Positions 18,673 to 28,510 are shown, counted from the stretch's first letter. The stretch is DNA of 64,000 nt from Mycolicibacterium fallax (GCF_010726955.1 NZ_AP022603.1:2294001-2358000), one strand, 5' to 3'. The notes: generated by a model not told the origin, from the letters alone. Numbers and translations: made by a program.

Positions 18673-19103
18673 GGCGTTGATTGTGGCCCGCCGGCCAGTC
18701 CCCGGCGGCCGGTCCCCCGGCCCCGCCGCCAGCGGTCCCCCCGCCCCGCCGCCAGCGCTCACTCCGGTACACACTTCCGCGCGTGTCGCGTACCCCGTTG
18801 CGCGCTGGGCAAGAAGGGGCCCATCCCTCCGCCGCCAGCGCTCACTCCGGTACACATTTCCCCGCGCGCCGCGTACACCACTGCGCGCTGGGCCAGAAGG
18901 GGCCCATCCCTCCATCGCCAGCGCTCACTCCGGTACACATTTCCCCGCGTGTCGCGTACACCACTGCGCGCTGGGCCAGAACGGGCCAGTCCCCCGTCGC
19001 CCCGCCGCCAGCGCTCACTCCGGTACACAGTTCCCCGCGTGTCGCGTACACCACTGCGCGCTGGGCCAGGACGACGGGCCAGTCGGAGTGGAACACTGAA
19101 CAG
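18673..19103. other. 431-bp non-coding region between divergent genes
   Basis: This is the longest gene-free stretch in the window. Except for about 80 bp of C-rich sequence at its left end, it is filled by the four-unit tandem repeat array. Open frames run through it on both strands but are by-products of the repeats: the unit length is mostly not a multiple of three, so each unit is read in a different frame. Confidence 0.75.
18752..19085. repeat. Four-copy tandem repeat array, 83-90 bp units
   Basis: Units start with CCAGCGCTCACTCCGGTACA at 18752, 18835, 18918 and 19008, giving periods of 83, 83 and 90 bp. Each unit has CCAGCGC at its left and GCGCTGG about 50-57 bp later (for example 18802-18808 and 19058-19064), an inverted pair. 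Two units also carry a GGGCC-AGAAG-GGCCC-like hairpin, while the last two have a GGGCCAGTC end instead. Units 2-4 are nearly identical in the core; unit 1 is the most diverged. The form is that of a mycobacterial interspersed or variable-number repeat. Confidence 0.85.
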
Positions 19104-19487
19104 ATGCGACTTCCCCAGCGACTGGCCCGGTTCAACCGGCACGTCACCAACCCCATTCAGCGGCTGTGGGCCGGGCGGGCCCCGTCGTTCGGCATCCTGG
19201 AGCACGTCGGGCGAAAGTCCGGCAAGACCTACCGCACCCCGCTGACGGTGTTCAGCACCGACGAGGGGGTGGCGATCCTGCTGACCTACGGCCCGGACCG
19301 GGACTGGCTAAAGAACCTCGTCGCCGACGGCGGCGCGCTGATGACCCGGCACGGCAAGACCTTCCGGGTGGTCGACCCGCGGGTCGTCGACAAGGCCGCG
19401 GCGGCCCCGCACGTCACCGGCGCGGCCCGCGTCGTGTTCCCGCGGCTGCCGTTCGAGCAGGCCGTGCTGCTGCGCCGGGCCGACTGA
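19104..19487 (+). CDS. Nitroreductase/deazaflavin-dependent oxidoreductase family protein
   Basis: A 127-residue split-barrel protein of the Ddn-like (F420-binding, DUF385) family. Typical features are the N-terminal RLARFNRHVTNPIQRLW, then LEHVGRKSGKTYRTPLTVF, in which the GRKSGK segment contacts the cofactor phosphate, and YGPDRDWLKNLVADGGA. Such proteins reduce quinones or other electron acceptors with F420H2. The ATG at 19104 gives the family's usual length. It lies directly downstream of the repeat array. Confidence 0.8.
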   Translation: MRLPQRLARFNRHVTNPIQRLWAGRAPSFGILEHVGRKSGKTYRTPLTVFSTDEGVAILLTYGPDRDWLKNLVADGGALMTRHGKTFRVVDPRVVDKAAAAPHVTGAARVVFPRLPFEQAVLLRRAD

Positions 19488-19504
19488 CCGGCGCCCCACC
19501 GACT

Positions 19505-19524
19505 CGGGCCGGCCGACCGGCCCG
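19505..19524. terminator. Hairpin between convergent genes
   Basis: CGGGCCGG-CCGA-CCGGCCCG is a perfect 8-bp stem in the 39 bp between the reductase and copper ATPase stops. It lacks a U tract, so it would be a mycobacterial-type (tail-less) terminator at best, usable in both directions. Confidence 0.5.
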
Positions 19525-19526
19525 GC

Positions 19527-21758
19527 TCAGCGGAACCGGCGCAGCCGCAGGCTGTTGCCGACGACGAACACGCTGGACAGCGCCATCGCGGCGCCGGCGA
19601 GCATCGGGTTGAGCAGCCCCGCCGCGGCCAGCGGGATGGCCGCCACGTTGTAGGCGAACGCCCAGAACAGGTTGCCCTTGATGGTGCCCAGCGTCTTGCG
19701 GGACAGCCGGATGGCATCGACCACGCTGCCCAGGTCGGCGCGCACCAGGGTGATGTCGGCGGCCTCGATGGCGGCGTCGGTGCCGGTGCCCATCGCCAGG
19801 CCCAGGTCGGCGGTGGCCAGCGCGGGGGCGTCGTTGACCCCGTCGCCGACCATCGCGATGACCTTGCCGCGGGCCTGCAACCCGGCCACCACCTCGACCT
19901 TCTCGGCGGGCAGCACCTCGGCGATCACCTCGTCGATGCCAACCTCGGTGGCCACCCGGGCGGCCACCGCGGCGTTGTCGCCGGTCAGCAGCACCGGGTG
20001 CAGGCCGAGCCCGCGCAGCCGGGCGACGGCGTCGGCGCTGTCGGGTTTGACGGCGTCGGCGACCACCAGCAGGCCGCGGGCGGCGCCGTCCCAGCCGGCC
20101 ACCACGACGGTCTGACCCCGGGCCTCGGCCGCGGCCTTCGCCTGGGCCAACTCCGGGCCGATCGGCGCATCGGCCAGCAGCGACTCGCGGCCGACGACCA
20201 CCGAGCGGTCCTCGACGATCCCGCGCACGCCCCGGCCCCGCACGTTGGCGAAGTCCCGCGCCGCCGGCAGCGCGCCGACCCGGTCCGCGGCGGCGGCCGC
20301 GATGGCCGCCCCGATCGGATGCTCGGAGGCGTCCTCCAGCGCACCGGCCAGCCGCAGCAGCTCGTCGCGGTCGGTGCCGGGTGCGGCGACGACGTCGACC
20401 AGCGTCATCCGCCCGGTGGTGACGGTGCCGGTCTTGTCCAGCACCACGGTGTCGACCCGGCGGGTGGATTCGAGCACCTCCGGGCCCCGGATCAGCACGC
20501 CGAGTTGGGCGCCGCGACCGGTGCCGACCAGCAGCGCGGTCGGCGTGGCCAGTCCCAGCGCGCACGGGCAGGCGATCACCAGCACCGCGACGGCGGCGGT
20601 GAACGCCGCGGCCGCCGGGTAGCCGGCGACCAGCCAGCCGATCAGGGTGCCGACGGCGATGACGATGACGATCGGGACGAACACCCCGGAGATCCGGTCG
20701 GCCAGCCGCTGGACCTGGGCCTTGCCGGTCTGGGCGTCCTCGACCAGCCGGGCCATCTGGGCCAGCTGGGTGTCGGCGCCGACCCGAGTGGCCCGCACCA
20801 CCAGCCGGCCACCGGCATTGATGCAGGCCCCGGCGACCCGGTCGCCCACCCCGACCTCGACGGGTACCGATTCGCCGGTCAGCATGGACGCGTCGATGGC
20901 CGAGCTGCCCGCGACGACCTCGCCGTCGGTGGCGATCTTCTCCCCCGGCCGCACCACGAACTCGTCGCCGACGGCCAGCTCCTCGATCGGGATCTGCCGC
21001 TCGACGCCGCCGCGGAGCACCGCGACGTCCTTGGCGCCGAGCTCCAGCAGCGCGCGCAGTGCCGCGCCGGCCCGGCGTTTGGCCCGCCGCTCGAAGTACT
21101 TGCCGGCCAGGATGAACATGGTGACCCCGGCGCCGACCTCCAGGTAGATGTTGGCCGCGCCGTCGGAGCGCTGCAGGGTCAGGTCAAAACCGTGCCGCAT
21201 CCCGGGCTCGCCGGCGGTGCCGAGGAACAGCGCGTAGAGCGACCAGCCGAACGCGGCGAGCGTCCCGATCGAGATCAGCGTGTCCATGGTGGCGGTGCCG
21301 CGGCGCAGGTTCGCCCAGGCCGCCCGGTGGAACGGCCAGGCGCCCCACACGATGACCGGCGCGGCCAGCGTCAGCGACGCCCACTGCCAGTAGGTGAACT
21401 GCAGCGCGGGCACCATCGCGAGCGCGATCACCGGCACGGTCAGCGCGGTGCTGACGAGCAGCCGGGTCCGCAGCGCGGCCAGCTCGGGGTCGGCGTCCTG
21501 ATCGGCCGGGGCGCCCGGGGCGGCGTCCGGCTGCTCGGGCAGGGTGGCCGAATACCCGGTGTTCTGCACCGATTCGATCAACCGGGCCGGGTCGTAGCCG
21601 TCGGGCACCCGCACCTTGGCCTTCTCGGTGGCGTAGTTGACCGTGGCGGTGACGCCGTCGAGCCGGTTCAGGTTGCGTTCGATGCGGTTTGCGCACGACG
21701 CGCAGGTCATGCCGCCGATCCGCAGCTCAATGGCCGCCGAGGAGGCCGCGGGGTTCAT
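19527..21758 (-). CDS. ctpA: Copper-translocating P1B-type ATPase
   Basis: A 743-residue heavy-metal ATPase. An N-terminal metal-binding domain carries GMTCASC (residues 15-21), the membrane metal site is the CPC motif in [16 protein letters not shown] (about 398-410), the phosphorylated aspartate is D441 in [10 protein letters not shown], and the hinge [10 protein letters not shown] is near the end. Eight helices and CPC specificity indicate Cu(I) export. The ATG overlaps the stop of the upstream chaperone gene as ATGA. The symbol follows the CtpA/CtpB group of mycobacteria; which paralogue it is was not determined. Confidence 0.9.
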   Translation of the reverse strand: MNPAASSAAIELRIGGMTCASCANRIERNLNRLDGVTATVNYATEKAKVRVPDGYDPARLIESVQNTGYSATLPEQPDAAPGAPADQDADPELAALRTRLLVSTALTVPVIALAMVPALQFTYWQWASLTLAAPVIVWGAWPFHRAAWANLRRGTATMDTLISIGTLAAFGWSLYALFLGTAGEPGMRHGFDLTLQRSDGAANIYLEVGAGVTMFILAGKYFERRAKRRAGAALRALLELGAKDVAVLRGGVERQIPIEELAVGDEFVVRPGEKIATDGEVVAGSSAIDASMLTGESVPVEVGVGDRVAGACINAGGRLVVRATRVGADTQLAQMARLVEDAQTGKAQVQRLADRISGVFVPIVIVIAVGTLIGWLVAGYPAAAAFTAAVAVLVIACPCALGLATPTALLVGTGRGAQLGVLIRGPEVLESTRRVDTVVLDKTGTVTTGRMTLVDVVAAPGTDRDELLRLAGALEDASEHPIGAAIAAAAADRVGALPAARDFANVRGRGVRGIVEDRSVVVGRESLLADAPIGPELAQAKAAAEARGQTVVVAGWDGAARGLLVVADAVKPDSADAVARLRGLGLHPVLLTGDNAAVAARVATEVGIDEVIAEVLPAEKVEVVAGLQARGKVIAMVGDGVNDAPALATADLGLAMGTGTDAAIEAADITLVRADLGSVVDAIRLSRKTLGTIKGNLFWAFAYNVAAIPLAAAGLLNPMLAGAAMALSSVFVVGNSLRLRRFR

Positions 21759-21964
21759 GGCAACCGGACGGCCGAGTACCCGGCCTCGGCCACCGCGGCC
21801 AGCACCGCGGCGTCGTCGACGGCGTCGGCGGTGACGACCAGGCGCCCGGTCTGCGCGCTGACCTCGATGTTCGCCACGCCGGGCAGGCCGCCGACCTCGT
21901 CGCGCACCGCCTTCTCGCAGTGCCCGCAGGACATTCCGCTGACCTGGTATTCGCTGCTGGCCAT
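21755..21964 (-). CDS. copZ: Copper chaperone (CopZ-type heavy-metal-associated domain)
   Basis: A 69-residue HMA domain with the metal-binding loop [11 protein letters not shown] and the family's beta-alpha-beta-beta-alpha-beta length. ATG 21964 has GAGG about 6 nt upstream; an alternative ATG at 21976 would add four residues. It is translationally coupled to the P1B ATPase and preceded by two CsoR-like operators, so it probably delivers Cu(I) to that pump. Confidence 0.9.
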   Translation of the reverse strand: MASSEYQVSGMSCGHCEKAVRDEVGGLPGVANIEVSAQTGRLVVTADAVDDAAVLAAVAEAGYSAVRLP

Positions 21965-21984
21965 CTTCAACCTCATTCTGTCAG

Positions 21985-22029
21985 GTACCCCCATGGGGTA
22001 TAGGGAAATAATATACCCCATGGGGGTAT
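21985..22029 (-). promoter_or_regulatory. Paired CsoR-type copper operators flanking the promoter
   Basis: Two 18-bp palindromic sites, GTACCCCCATGGGGTATA at 21985-22002 and TATACCCCATGGGGGTAT at 22012-22029, are inverted relative to each other and separated by 9 AT-rich bases. On the minus strand TATATT/TATTAT in and next to the spacer can serve as the -10 of copZ. The TACCCC-N-GGGGTA form is that of the known copper sensor CsoR/RicR. No csoR gene is in the window. Confidence 0.75.
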
Positions 22030-22055
22030 CCGCCAAGGCCTGGGTGACCGGTTGC

Positions 22056-22310
22056 TCAGCCGCGCGCGGCGCACACCCGCCCGGCCACGCCGAGCACCAC
22101 CGCGATGCCGGCGGCCGCGGCCGCAAGCAGCGACAGTGCCAGCCACTGCGGGTCATAGACCACCGTCACGGTGGCCGGCGCGCCCTCGATCACCGGCGCG
22201 ACGTCGACGCTGCGCTGCGCGGTGGACCAGGCGATCACACACGCCACCGCGGACAGCGCCGCGATGGCGAACCAGACCGCCGGGCGCGCCCGCGTGCGGG
22301 CCGGGCTCAT
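22056..22310 (-). CDS. Small two-helix membrane protein (Rv0514-like)
   Basis: An 84-residue protein with helices at about 12-30 (VWFAIAALSAVACVIAW) and 58-80 (LALSLLAAAAAGIAVVLGVAG) and a short external loop. Its ATG overlaps the stop of the upstream membrane protein gene (ATGA). In M. tuberculosis Rv0512 (hemB), Rv0513 and Rv0514 have the same order. Function unknown. Confidence 0.75.
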   Translation of the reverse strand: MSPARTRARPAVWFAIAALSAVACVIAWSTAQRSVDVAPVIEGAPATVTVVYDPQWLALSLLAAAAAGIAVVLGVAGRVCAARG

Positions 22311-22903
22311 CGGCCCGACTCCGCGCGCTGCTCCAGCAGCGCGGTCAGCGCCGCCCGCAACCGGCGATGATTACGCGCCCAGGCCTGCACGGTGCGCGGC
22401 CCGGCCATCTGCAACCCGATCCCGGTGCGGCCCTTGGGCACCCCGGTCAGCTCGCCCAGCGCCGGCGCGGCCTGCCACTTCTCCGCCAGCTTGGCGGCGT
22501 CGTCAAGCTCGGGCTCGGGCTCGTCCTCCAGGTCCACCCCGGCCCGGCGCAGCGCCCGGGCGGTCAGCGGGTTCATCGCCACCGGCCCGGACGTCGCCGA
22601 GCGCACCGGCGCCTCCGGGTACAGCCCGAGGATCTCCGACACCGGGGTGATCTGGGTGCCCTGGCGCAGCTCGTCGGCGGTCAACTGCACCGAGGTGTGC
22701 ACCCGGGCGGCGAACACCATGATCCCGACGAAGAAGGTCACCAGCACGAAGAAGACCGTGGGGACCAGCCAGTTGATCGGCGCGCCGCTGGTGAACTGGA
22801 TGTAGACCATCATTCCCGCGGCGGCCGGGCCGGACAGCAGCCACAGCAGGCTGGAACCGCTCTCGGCGAACAACACCGGGGTCTGCGGATCGCGCTCGGT
22901 CAT
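22307..22903 (-). CDS. Membrane protein (Rv0513-like)
   Basis: A 198-residue protein with two hydrophobic helices near residues 15-33 (SSLLWLLSGPAAAGMMVYI) and 44-64 (LVPTVFFVLVTFFVGIMVFAA). The rest is a cytoplasmic domain containing TADELRQGTQITPVSEILG and a C-terminal GPRTVQAWARNHRRLRAAL. It follows hemB by 31 nt on the same strand and is coupled to the next gene, so it is probably expressed with the heme operon. No function is known. Confidence 0.78.
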   Translation of the reverse strand: MTERDPQTPVLFAESGSSLLWLLSGPAAAGMMVYIQFTSGAPINWLVPTVFFVLVTFFVGIMVFAARVHTSVQLTADELRQGTQITPVSEILGLYPEAPVRSATSGPVAMNPLTARALRRAGVDLEDEPEPELDDAAKLAEKWQAAPALGELTGVPKGRTGIGLQMAGPRTVQAWARNHRRLRAALTALLEQRAESGR

Positions 22904-22934
22904 CGCACGCCTCTCGTTCCTCCGGCCGGCCGGA

Positions 22935-23915
22935 TCAGCCGCCCAGCCAGCCGGCCGCCTCGGCGGCCCAATAGCTCAGCACAATATCGGCGCCGGCCCG
23001 GCGGATGCACAGCAGCGACTCCAACGCCGCCGCCCGGCCGTCCAGCCAGCCGTTGGCCGCCGCCGCCGCGATCATCGCGTACTCGCCGGAGACCTGGTAG
23101 GCCGCGACCGGCACCGTCGACACCTCGGCGGCCGCGCGCAGCACGTCCAGGTAGGCCAGCGCGGGCTTGACCATCACCAGGTCGGCGCCCTCGGCGAGGT
23201 CCAGCTCGATCTCGCGCAGCGACTCCCGGATGTTGGCGCTGTCCTGCTGATAGGTACGACGGTCCCCGGTCAGGCTGGACCCGACCGCCTCCCGGAACGG
23301 CCCGTAGAACGCCGAGGCGTACTTCGCGGCGTAGGCCAGGATCGCCACGTCGGCGTGCCCGGCGTCGTCCAGGCCGGCACGGATGGCGGCGACCTGGCCG
23401 TCCATCATGCCGCTGGGCGCCACCACCTGCGCGCCGGCCGCGGCCTGGGCCAGCGCCAGCGCCACGTAGCGGTCATTGGTGGCGTCGTTGTCGACCCGGC
23501 CCCGGGCGTCGAGCACCCCGCAGTGGCCGTGGTCGGTGAATTCGTCGAGGCAGGTGTCGGCCATCAGCACGGTGGCCTCACCCAGGTCGGCGGCCAGATC
23601 CGCCAGCGCGACGTTGAGGATGCCGTCGGCGTCGGTGCCCACCGAGCCGCAGCCGTCCTTGTCCTGTTCGCGCGGCACCCCGAACAGCATCAGCCCGCCG
23701 ACCCCGGCGGCGACCGCCGATTCGGCGGCCGCCCGCAGCGAGTCCCGGGTGTGCTGGACGACGCCGGGCATCGAGGCGATCGGCCGCGGCTCGTCGATGC
23801 CGTCGGCGACGAACATCGGCAGCACCAGCTGCCGCGGTTCCAGCGAGGTCTCGGCGACCAGCCGGCGCATCGCGGCCGTGCCGCGCAGCCGGCGGGGCCG
23901 GTGCCGGGGATACAT
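22935..23915 (-). CDS. hemB: Delta-aminolevulinic acid dehydratase (HemB)
   Basis: A 326-residue porphobilinogen synthase that condenses two 5-aminolevulinates. Both Schiff-base lysines are visible, in AYAAKYASAFYGPFREA and MVKPALAYLDVLR. The metal-site segment reads DTCLDEFTDHGHCGVLD, which lacks the three-cysteine zinc pattern, so a magnesium-type enzyme is expected. It is 18 nt downstream of hemD in the hemA-hemC-hemD-hemB operon. Confidence 0.95.
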   Translation of the reverse strand: MYPRHRPRRLRGTAAMRRLVAETSLEPRQLVLPMFVADGIDEPRPIASMPGVVQHTRDSLRAAAESAVAAGVGGLMLFGVPREQDKDGCGSVGTDADGILNVALADLAADLGEATVLMADTCLDEFTDHGHCGVLDARGRVDNDATNDRYVALALAQAAAGAQVVAPSGMMDGQVAAIRAGLDDAGHADVAILAYAAKYASAFYGPFREAVGSSLTGDRRTYQQDSANIRESLREIELDLAEGADLVMVKPALAYLDVLRAAAEVSTVPVAAYQVSGEYAMIAAAAANGWLDGRAAALESLLCIRRAGADIVLSYWAAEAAGWLGG

Positions 23916-23933
23916 GTTCGGGAACCGACCCGG

Positions 23934-25577
23934 TTACCGGCGCCGGCTCTTCTTGCGCGGCGGGGGCAGTGCGCCCTCGGCGCGCAGCCGGGCGGCGTGC
24001 TCGGCCAGCGCGTCGACCAGCGGCCCGATCGCGGCGGTCTCCGGTTGCACGTCGACCCGCAGCCCGAACTCGGCGGCCGTCTCGGCCGTCTTCGGGCCGA
24101 TGCAGGCGACGATGGTGCGCGCGTGCGGCTTGCCGGCGATGCCGACCAGGTTGCGCACCGTCGAGCTGGAGGTGAAGCACACGGCGTCGAACCCGCCGGT
24201 CTTGATCATCTCCCGGGTCTGCGCCGGCGGCGGCGCCGCCCGCACGGTCCGGTAGGCGGTGACGTCCTCGATCTCCCAGCCGCGTTCCCGCAGCCCCTCG
24301 GCCAGCGTCTCGGTGGCGATGTCGGCGCGCGGCAGCAGCACCCGGTTCACCGGGTCGAAGATGTCGTCGTAGGGCGGGAACTCGTCGAGCAGCCCCAGCG
24401 AGGACTGCTCACCGGCGGGCACCAGCTCGGGGCTGATGCCGAAGGCCCGCACCCGCTCGGCGGTCGCCTCGCCCACGCAGGCGATCTTGACCCCGGAGAA
24501 CGCCCGGGCGTCCAGGCCGAACTCGGCGAACTTCTCCCACACCGCGCGCACGGCGTTGGTCGAGGTGAACACCACCCACTGGTAGCGGCCGTCGACCAGG
24601 CCCTTGACCGCGCGCTCCATCTGGGCGGGGCTGCGCGGCGGCTCGACGGCGATGGTCGGCACCTCCATCGGCACCGCGCCGTGGCAGACCAGCCGGTCGC
24701 TCATCTCGCCGGCCTGGTCCTTGGTGCGCGGCACCAGCACGGTCCAGCCGTACAGGGCGCGGCTCTCCCACCAGTTCAGCCGCGCCCGGTGCGACACCGT
24801 GCGGCCGATGGTCACCACCAGCGGGCCGGTCAGCGGGCCGGCCGGGTCGGTGCCGCCGAGGGCGGCCCGGTCGGTCAGGCCACCGAGGGTGGTCTCCACC
24901 GAACGCTGCTGGCAGGTGGTGCCCTGCGCGGTCACCACGCAGGCGGTGTTCTCGGCCAGGCCGTACTCGATCAGGGTGCGGGCGGCGTCGGCGAGGTGCT
25001 CGGGGCCGGCCTGCAGGATCAGCGGGCCGGGCGCGGCGGCCAGCGCCGCCCAGTCCACGTCGCCGCGGACGTCGGCGACGGTGTGCGAGGAGCCCAGCGG
25101 CAGGCCGCCGTAGGTGGGCACCGCGGTGGTCGCCGGCAGCCCGGGCACGATCTCGAAGCCGACCTGAGTCTTGGCGACGGCGTTGACCTCGGCGAGCACC
25201 GGGTCCAGCGACAGCGGGTCACCGAAGACCAGGCGCACCACGTCGTGACCGCGGCGAGCCTCGGCCACCATCGTCTTGGCCACCTCGGCCGGATCGCCGA
25301 GGGCCGGGCGCACGTCGGCGTCACCGGACAGCACGGCCGGGTTCGCCGCGGCGGTGGCCTTCTCGTCACCCTCGGGGGCGCGCGCGGGCCCGACGGCCGG
25401 CGGCAGTTCGGCGCCGACCAGGCGCAGCACGGACTCGGGCACGTCGGGGTCGGTGAATACCAGCGCCGCGTGACCCAACACCGCCTTCGCCCGCATCGTC
25501 AGCAGCCCCGGATCACCGGGCCCCGAGCCCACGAACGTGATGAGGCCCGGCTTGGCCTTACGCACTCGCGTGGTCAT
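23934..25577 (-). CDS. hemD: Bifunctional uroporphyrinogen-III C-methyltransferase/synthase (CobA-HemD fusion)
   Basis: A 547-residue fusion. The N-terminal half (to about 260) is an SAM-dependent methyltransferase with the motif FVGSGPGDPGLLTMRA; the C-terminal half is uroporphyrinogen-III synthase with VFTSTNAVRAVWEKF and CFTSSSTVRNLVG. The fusion is the normal mycobacterial form (Rv0511, 565 residues) and joins the heme and siroheme/cobalamin branches at uroporphyrinogen III. The SUMT half lacks some typical substrate residues, so whether it methylates is open. Confidence 0.92.
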   Translation of the reverse strand: MTTRVRKAKPGLITFVGSGPGDPGLLTMRAKAVLGHAALVFTDPDVPESVLRLVGAELPPAVGPARAPEGDEKATAAANPAVLSGDADVRPALGDPAEVAKTMVAEARRGHDVVRLVFGDPLSLDPVLAEVNAVAKTQVGFEIVPGLPATTAVPTYGGLPLGSSHTVADVRGDVDWAALAAAPGPLILQAGPEHLADAARTLIEYGLAENTACVVTAQGTTCQQRSVETTLGGLTDRAALGGTDPAGPLTGPLVVTIGRTVSHRARLNWWESRALYGWTVLVPRTKDQAGEMSDRLVCHGAVPMEVPTIAVEPPRSPAQMERAVKGLVDGRYQWVVFTSTNAVRAVWEKFAEFGLDARAFSGVKIACVGEATAERVRAFGISPELVPAGEQSSLGLLDEFPPYDDIFDPVNRVLLPRADIATETLAEGLRERGWEIEDVTAYRTVRAAPPPAQTREMIKTGGFDAVCFTSSSTVRNLVGIAGKPHARTIVACIGPKTAETAAEFGLRVDVQPETAAIGPLVDALAEHAARLRAEGALPPPRKKSRRR

Positions 25578-25608
25578 CTATCACACCCACTGCTTTCCGG
25601 ACGCCCCG

Positions 25609-26565
25609 CTAGCGCGAGGCGGCCATCAGTTCACGCGCACCCAGCTCGAAGAGCTCCGCAGCCACCGAACGTCCCAGTTCGGCGGCCCGTTCGGGAGACC
25701 CGATGCCGGACGCGCGGATCACGTCGGATCCGTCGACCGCCGCCACGCACGCGCGCAGCGACAGTTCCTCGAAAACGTTGCCGTCCTCATCGATCGACTC
25801 GACCACCTCGGCGATCGCCCCGACCGGTGCGGAACAGCCCGCCTCCAGTTCGGCGAGCAGGATTCGCTCCGCGGTGACGGCTGCGTGCGTGTCGGCGTCG
25901 TTCAACTTCGCCAACAGTTCGATCAGCTCGGTGTCACCGGCACGGCATTCGAGCGCGAGCGCCCCCTGAGCCGGGGCCGGCAGCATCTGTACCGGCTCCA
26001 GCGTCTCGGTGATCGCATCCACCCGCCCGATGCGGGTGAGCCCCGCTCGGGCAACCACGATGGCGTCGAGTTCGCCGCTGCTTACCCTGTTCAACCTGGT
26101 ATCTAGGTTGCCTCGTAGGGGGCGGATTTCCAAACCGAGACCCAGTGCTCTAAGCTGCGCGGCCCGGCGCACCGACGAGGTGCCCAGCAGCGAGCCGACC
26201 GGCAACTCCCCCAGCACCAGCCCGTCGCGGGCCACCAGGGCATCGCGCGGGTCCACCCGGGCCGGGGTGGCGGGGACCGCCAGCCGCGGGTCGACGGCCG
26301 TCGGCAGGTCCTTGTAGGAGTGCACGGCGATGTCGACGCGGTCGTCGGCGATCGCCTCGCGCAGCTCCGCGGTGAACACCCCGACGCCGAGTTCGGCGAT
26401 CGGCGCGCCGGAGCGGTCGCCCTTGGTGGAGATGATGACCAGCTCGGCGGGATACCCCAGGGCGATGATCGCGTCCCGGATGGTGCCGGCCTGGGTGGTG
26501 GCCAGCTGACTTCCGCGGGTACCCACCCGGACCGGGTTGTCCCCGGTGAATCGTGCAGTGCTCAA
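25609..26565 (-). CDS. hemC: Porphobilinogen deaminase (HemC)
   Basis: Hydroxymethylbilane synthase, which polymerises four porphobilinogens. The dipyrromethane cofactor cysteine is in [15 protein letters not shown], with [13 protein letters not shown] at the N-terminus and HSYKDLPT and [11 protein letters not shown] in the active site. The start is uncertain: TTG 26565 gives 318 residues and sits 4 nt after the hemA stop, but M. tuberculosis HemC starts about ten residues further in, near the GTG of RVGTRGS. Confidence 0.93.
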   Translation of the reverse strand: MSTARFTGDNPVRVGTRGSQLATTQAGTIRDAIIALGYPAELVIISTKGDRSGAPIAELGVGVFTAELREAIADDRVDIAVHSYKDLPTAVDPRLAVPATPARVDPRDALVARDGLVLGELPVGSLLGTSSVRRAAQLRALGLGLEIRPLRGNLDTRLNRVSSGELDAIVVARAGLTRIGRVDAITETLEPVQMLPAPAQGALALECRAGDTELIELLAKLNDADTHAAVTAERILLAELEAGCSAPVGAIAEVVESIDEDGNVFEELSLRACVAAVDGSDVIRASGIGSPERAAELGRSVAAELFELGARELMAASR

Positions 26566-26569
26566 GGGA

Positions 26570-27979
26570 CTACTCGGTGCTCTCGCCGAACGCGGAGCCC
26601 GCGCCGAACGCGGTGCTCGGATCAAAAGCGGTGCCCTCGCCGAGCGCGTCGACGGCGGGCAGCTCACCGGCGGTGGCGACGGCGTCGACGGCGGTGGGGT
26701 CGAGCTCGAACAGCTCGCGCAGCGCCTCGGCGTAGCTGTCGCCGCCGGGCGCGCCGGCCAGCTGCTTGACCCGCACGGTCGGGGCGTGCAGCAGCTTGTC
26801 CACCACTCGCTTGACGGTCTTGGCGACCTCATGGCGGTGGGTGGAGTCCAGCTCCGGCAGCCGGTTGTCCAGCCGCAGCAACTCGGCCTCGATGACGTCG
26901 GCGGCGCGCTGGCGCAGCGCGGTGACGGTCGGGGTGACCTCGGCCATCCGCTGCCGGGCCAGGTAGGTGGCGACCTCGGTGGCGACGATGGTGCGGGCCG
27001 CGTCGGCGTCCCCGGCGGCCGCCCGGGCGGCCGGCTCACGCTGAATGCGGTCCATGTCGACGACGACGACCCCGGGCAGCCCGCTGACCGCCGGATCGAC
27101 GTCGCGGGGCATACCCAGATCGCAGATCACCAGCGGGCGGTCCTGCTCGGCCGCCGAACGCTGGGCCAGCGCGTGGTGCACGTCGGCCAGCGACACCACC
27201 GGCCGGACCGCACCGGTGCTGGAGATCACCACGTCGGCACCGACCAGCGCGCCCGCGACGTCGTCGAGCGATACCGCGGTCGCCAGCACGCCCTGCTCGC
27301 ACAGGTTCTCCGCGAGCCGACGGGCCCGCGGCATGGACCGGTTGACCACGTAGGCCCGGCCGATGCCGGCCCGGGCCAGGTGCGCGCCGCTGAGAGCGCC
27401 CATCGATCCGGCCCCGACGATGACGGCGGTCCGCCCGGCCAGGCCGCTCAGCGGCGCCTCGGCCATGCCGAGCGCGACCGACACCACCGAGGCGCCGGCG
27501 GCGTCGATGCCGGTCTCGGTGTGCACCCGCTTGCCGACCGACAGTGCCCGCTGGGACAGCTCGTGCAGGGTGCGCCCGACGGTTCGGTTGGCCTCGGCGG
27601 CGGCGTAGGCGCGCCGCACCTGGCCGAGCACCTGCTGTTCGCCGATCACCGCCGAATCCAGGCCCGCGGACACCGAGAACAGGTGCTCGACGGCCGCCTC
27701 GGCGTAGCGCACGTAGGCGTATTTGGTCAGGTCCCCCAGCGACATGCCGGACCGTTCGGCGAGTACCTGGCCGATCACCGACAGGCCGCCGTGGAAGGCG
27801 TCGACCACCGCGTAGACCTCGACCCGGTTGCAGGTCGCCAGCACCATCGCCTCGGTGACCAGGGCGGACTGCAGCAGCTGATCGATGATCTTGGCCTGGT
27901 CGGCCTCGTCGGTGGAGAGCTGTTCGAGCACCGACACCGGTGCGCTGCGATGTGAAACGCCGAACAGCAGCACACTCAC
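26570..27979 (-). CDS. hemA: Glutamyl-tRNA reductase (HemA)
   Basis: A 469-residue enzyme that reduces glutamyl-tRNA(Glu) to glutamate-1-semialdehyde, the first committed step of the C5 heme pathway. Catalytic Cys50 is in [12 protein letters not shown], the N-terminal [10 protein letters not shown] is typical, and the NADPH domain has [11 protein letters not shown]. The C-terminal dimerisation region continues into a Phe/Gly/Ala/Glu tail. It opens the hem operon; 137 bp upstream contain no gene and several AT-rich stretches in which a promoter may lie. Confidence 0.95.
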   Translation of the reverse strand: MSVLLFGVSHRSAPVSVLEQLSTDEADQAKIIDQLLQSALVTEAMVLATCNRVEVYAVVDAFHGGLSVIGQVLAERSGMSLGDLTKYAYVRYAEAAVEHLFSVSAGLDSAVIGEQQVLGQVRRAYAAAEANRTVGRTLHELSQRALSVGKRVHTETGIDAAGASVVSVALGMAEAPLSGLAGRTAVIVGAGSMGALSGAHLARAGIGRAYVVNRSMPRARRLAENLCEQGVLATAVSLDDVAGALVGADVVISSTGAVRPVVSLADVHHALAQRSAAEQDRPLVICDLGMPRDVDPAVSGLPGVVVVDMDRIQREPAARAAAGDADAARTIVATEVATYLARQRMAEVTPTVTALRQRAADVIEAELLRLDNRLPELDSTHRHEVAKTVKRVVDKLLHAPTVRVKQLAGAPGGDSYAEALRELFELDPTAVDAVATAGELPAVDALGEGTAFDPSTAFGAGSAFGESTE

Positions 27980-28116
27980 CGCGTCACCTCGGAGGACATC
28001 ACCCTGCCCGCTCCCTTGCCGTCGCCGGTGAACACCCGTAAAGAAAACTTCGATCCACGGTAGACGTTGACGGCGCGGCCCACCAAATTATTCGCGTTTG
28101 AGTTCGAATTCCCTGG

Positions 28117-28398
28117 TCAGCCGGGCTGGTCGGGTCCGCGGCGGGCGGCCAGGTCGGCGCGCAGTCGCGGCTCGTCGAGATCCCAGTAGCTGTGCTCGAC
28201 GTCATCGAGCAGCACCACCGGCAGCCGATCGCCGTATTCGGCCCGCAGCGCCGGACGCCCGGCGGCGGCTTCGTCGTCGACATCGGTGACGACCAGCCCG
28301 AAGCCCAGCTCACCGGCCAGTTCGGTCAGTCGTCCGGCCAGCCGGGTGCACAGGGTGCAGCCGGCCCGGCTCAACAGTTCGATCCGCGCGGGTTCCAT
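28117..28398 (-). CDS. Glutaredoxin-like protein (Rv0508-like)
   Basis: A 93-residue thioredoxin-fold (DUF836/glutaredoxin-like) protein with the redox motif [11 protein letters not shown] near residues 10-20 and [19 protein letters not shown] after the cis-Pro segment RLPVV. ATG 28398 follows M. tuberculosis Rv0508. It lies upstream of hemA on the same strand. In M. tuberculosis mmpS2-mmpL2 follow on the other side; they are absent here. Confidence 0.85.
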   Translation of the reverse strand: MEPARIELLSRAGCTLCTRLAGRLTELAGELGFGLVVTDVDDEAAAGRPALRAEYGDRLPVVLLDDVEHSYWDLDEPRLRADLAARRGPDQPG

Positions 28399-28510
28399 CG
28401 GCCACCAGTGTGGCGCAGCGACGCGGGCGGTGCGGCGACGGGTGTCCGGAATGTGCGGTCCCCGGGTGATCGTTAAGGTTGATGTCCGACGCCTGCAACC
28501 AGGGGGAGTA

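Noticed and set aside
18752..19085. CRISPR array
   Set aside because: Only four long units with no unique spacers of constant length, and no cas genes in the window.
18681..19157. Several open frames and Ser/Gly-rich predicted peptides within the tandem repeats, on both strands
   Set aside because: They repeat because the DNA repeats; the period is mostly not a multiple of three and no RBS or -10 box precedes any of them.
23355..25877. An 840-codon open frame opposite hemB and hemD
   Set aside because: Antisense shadow of two clearly identified heme genes; no start signal or domain.
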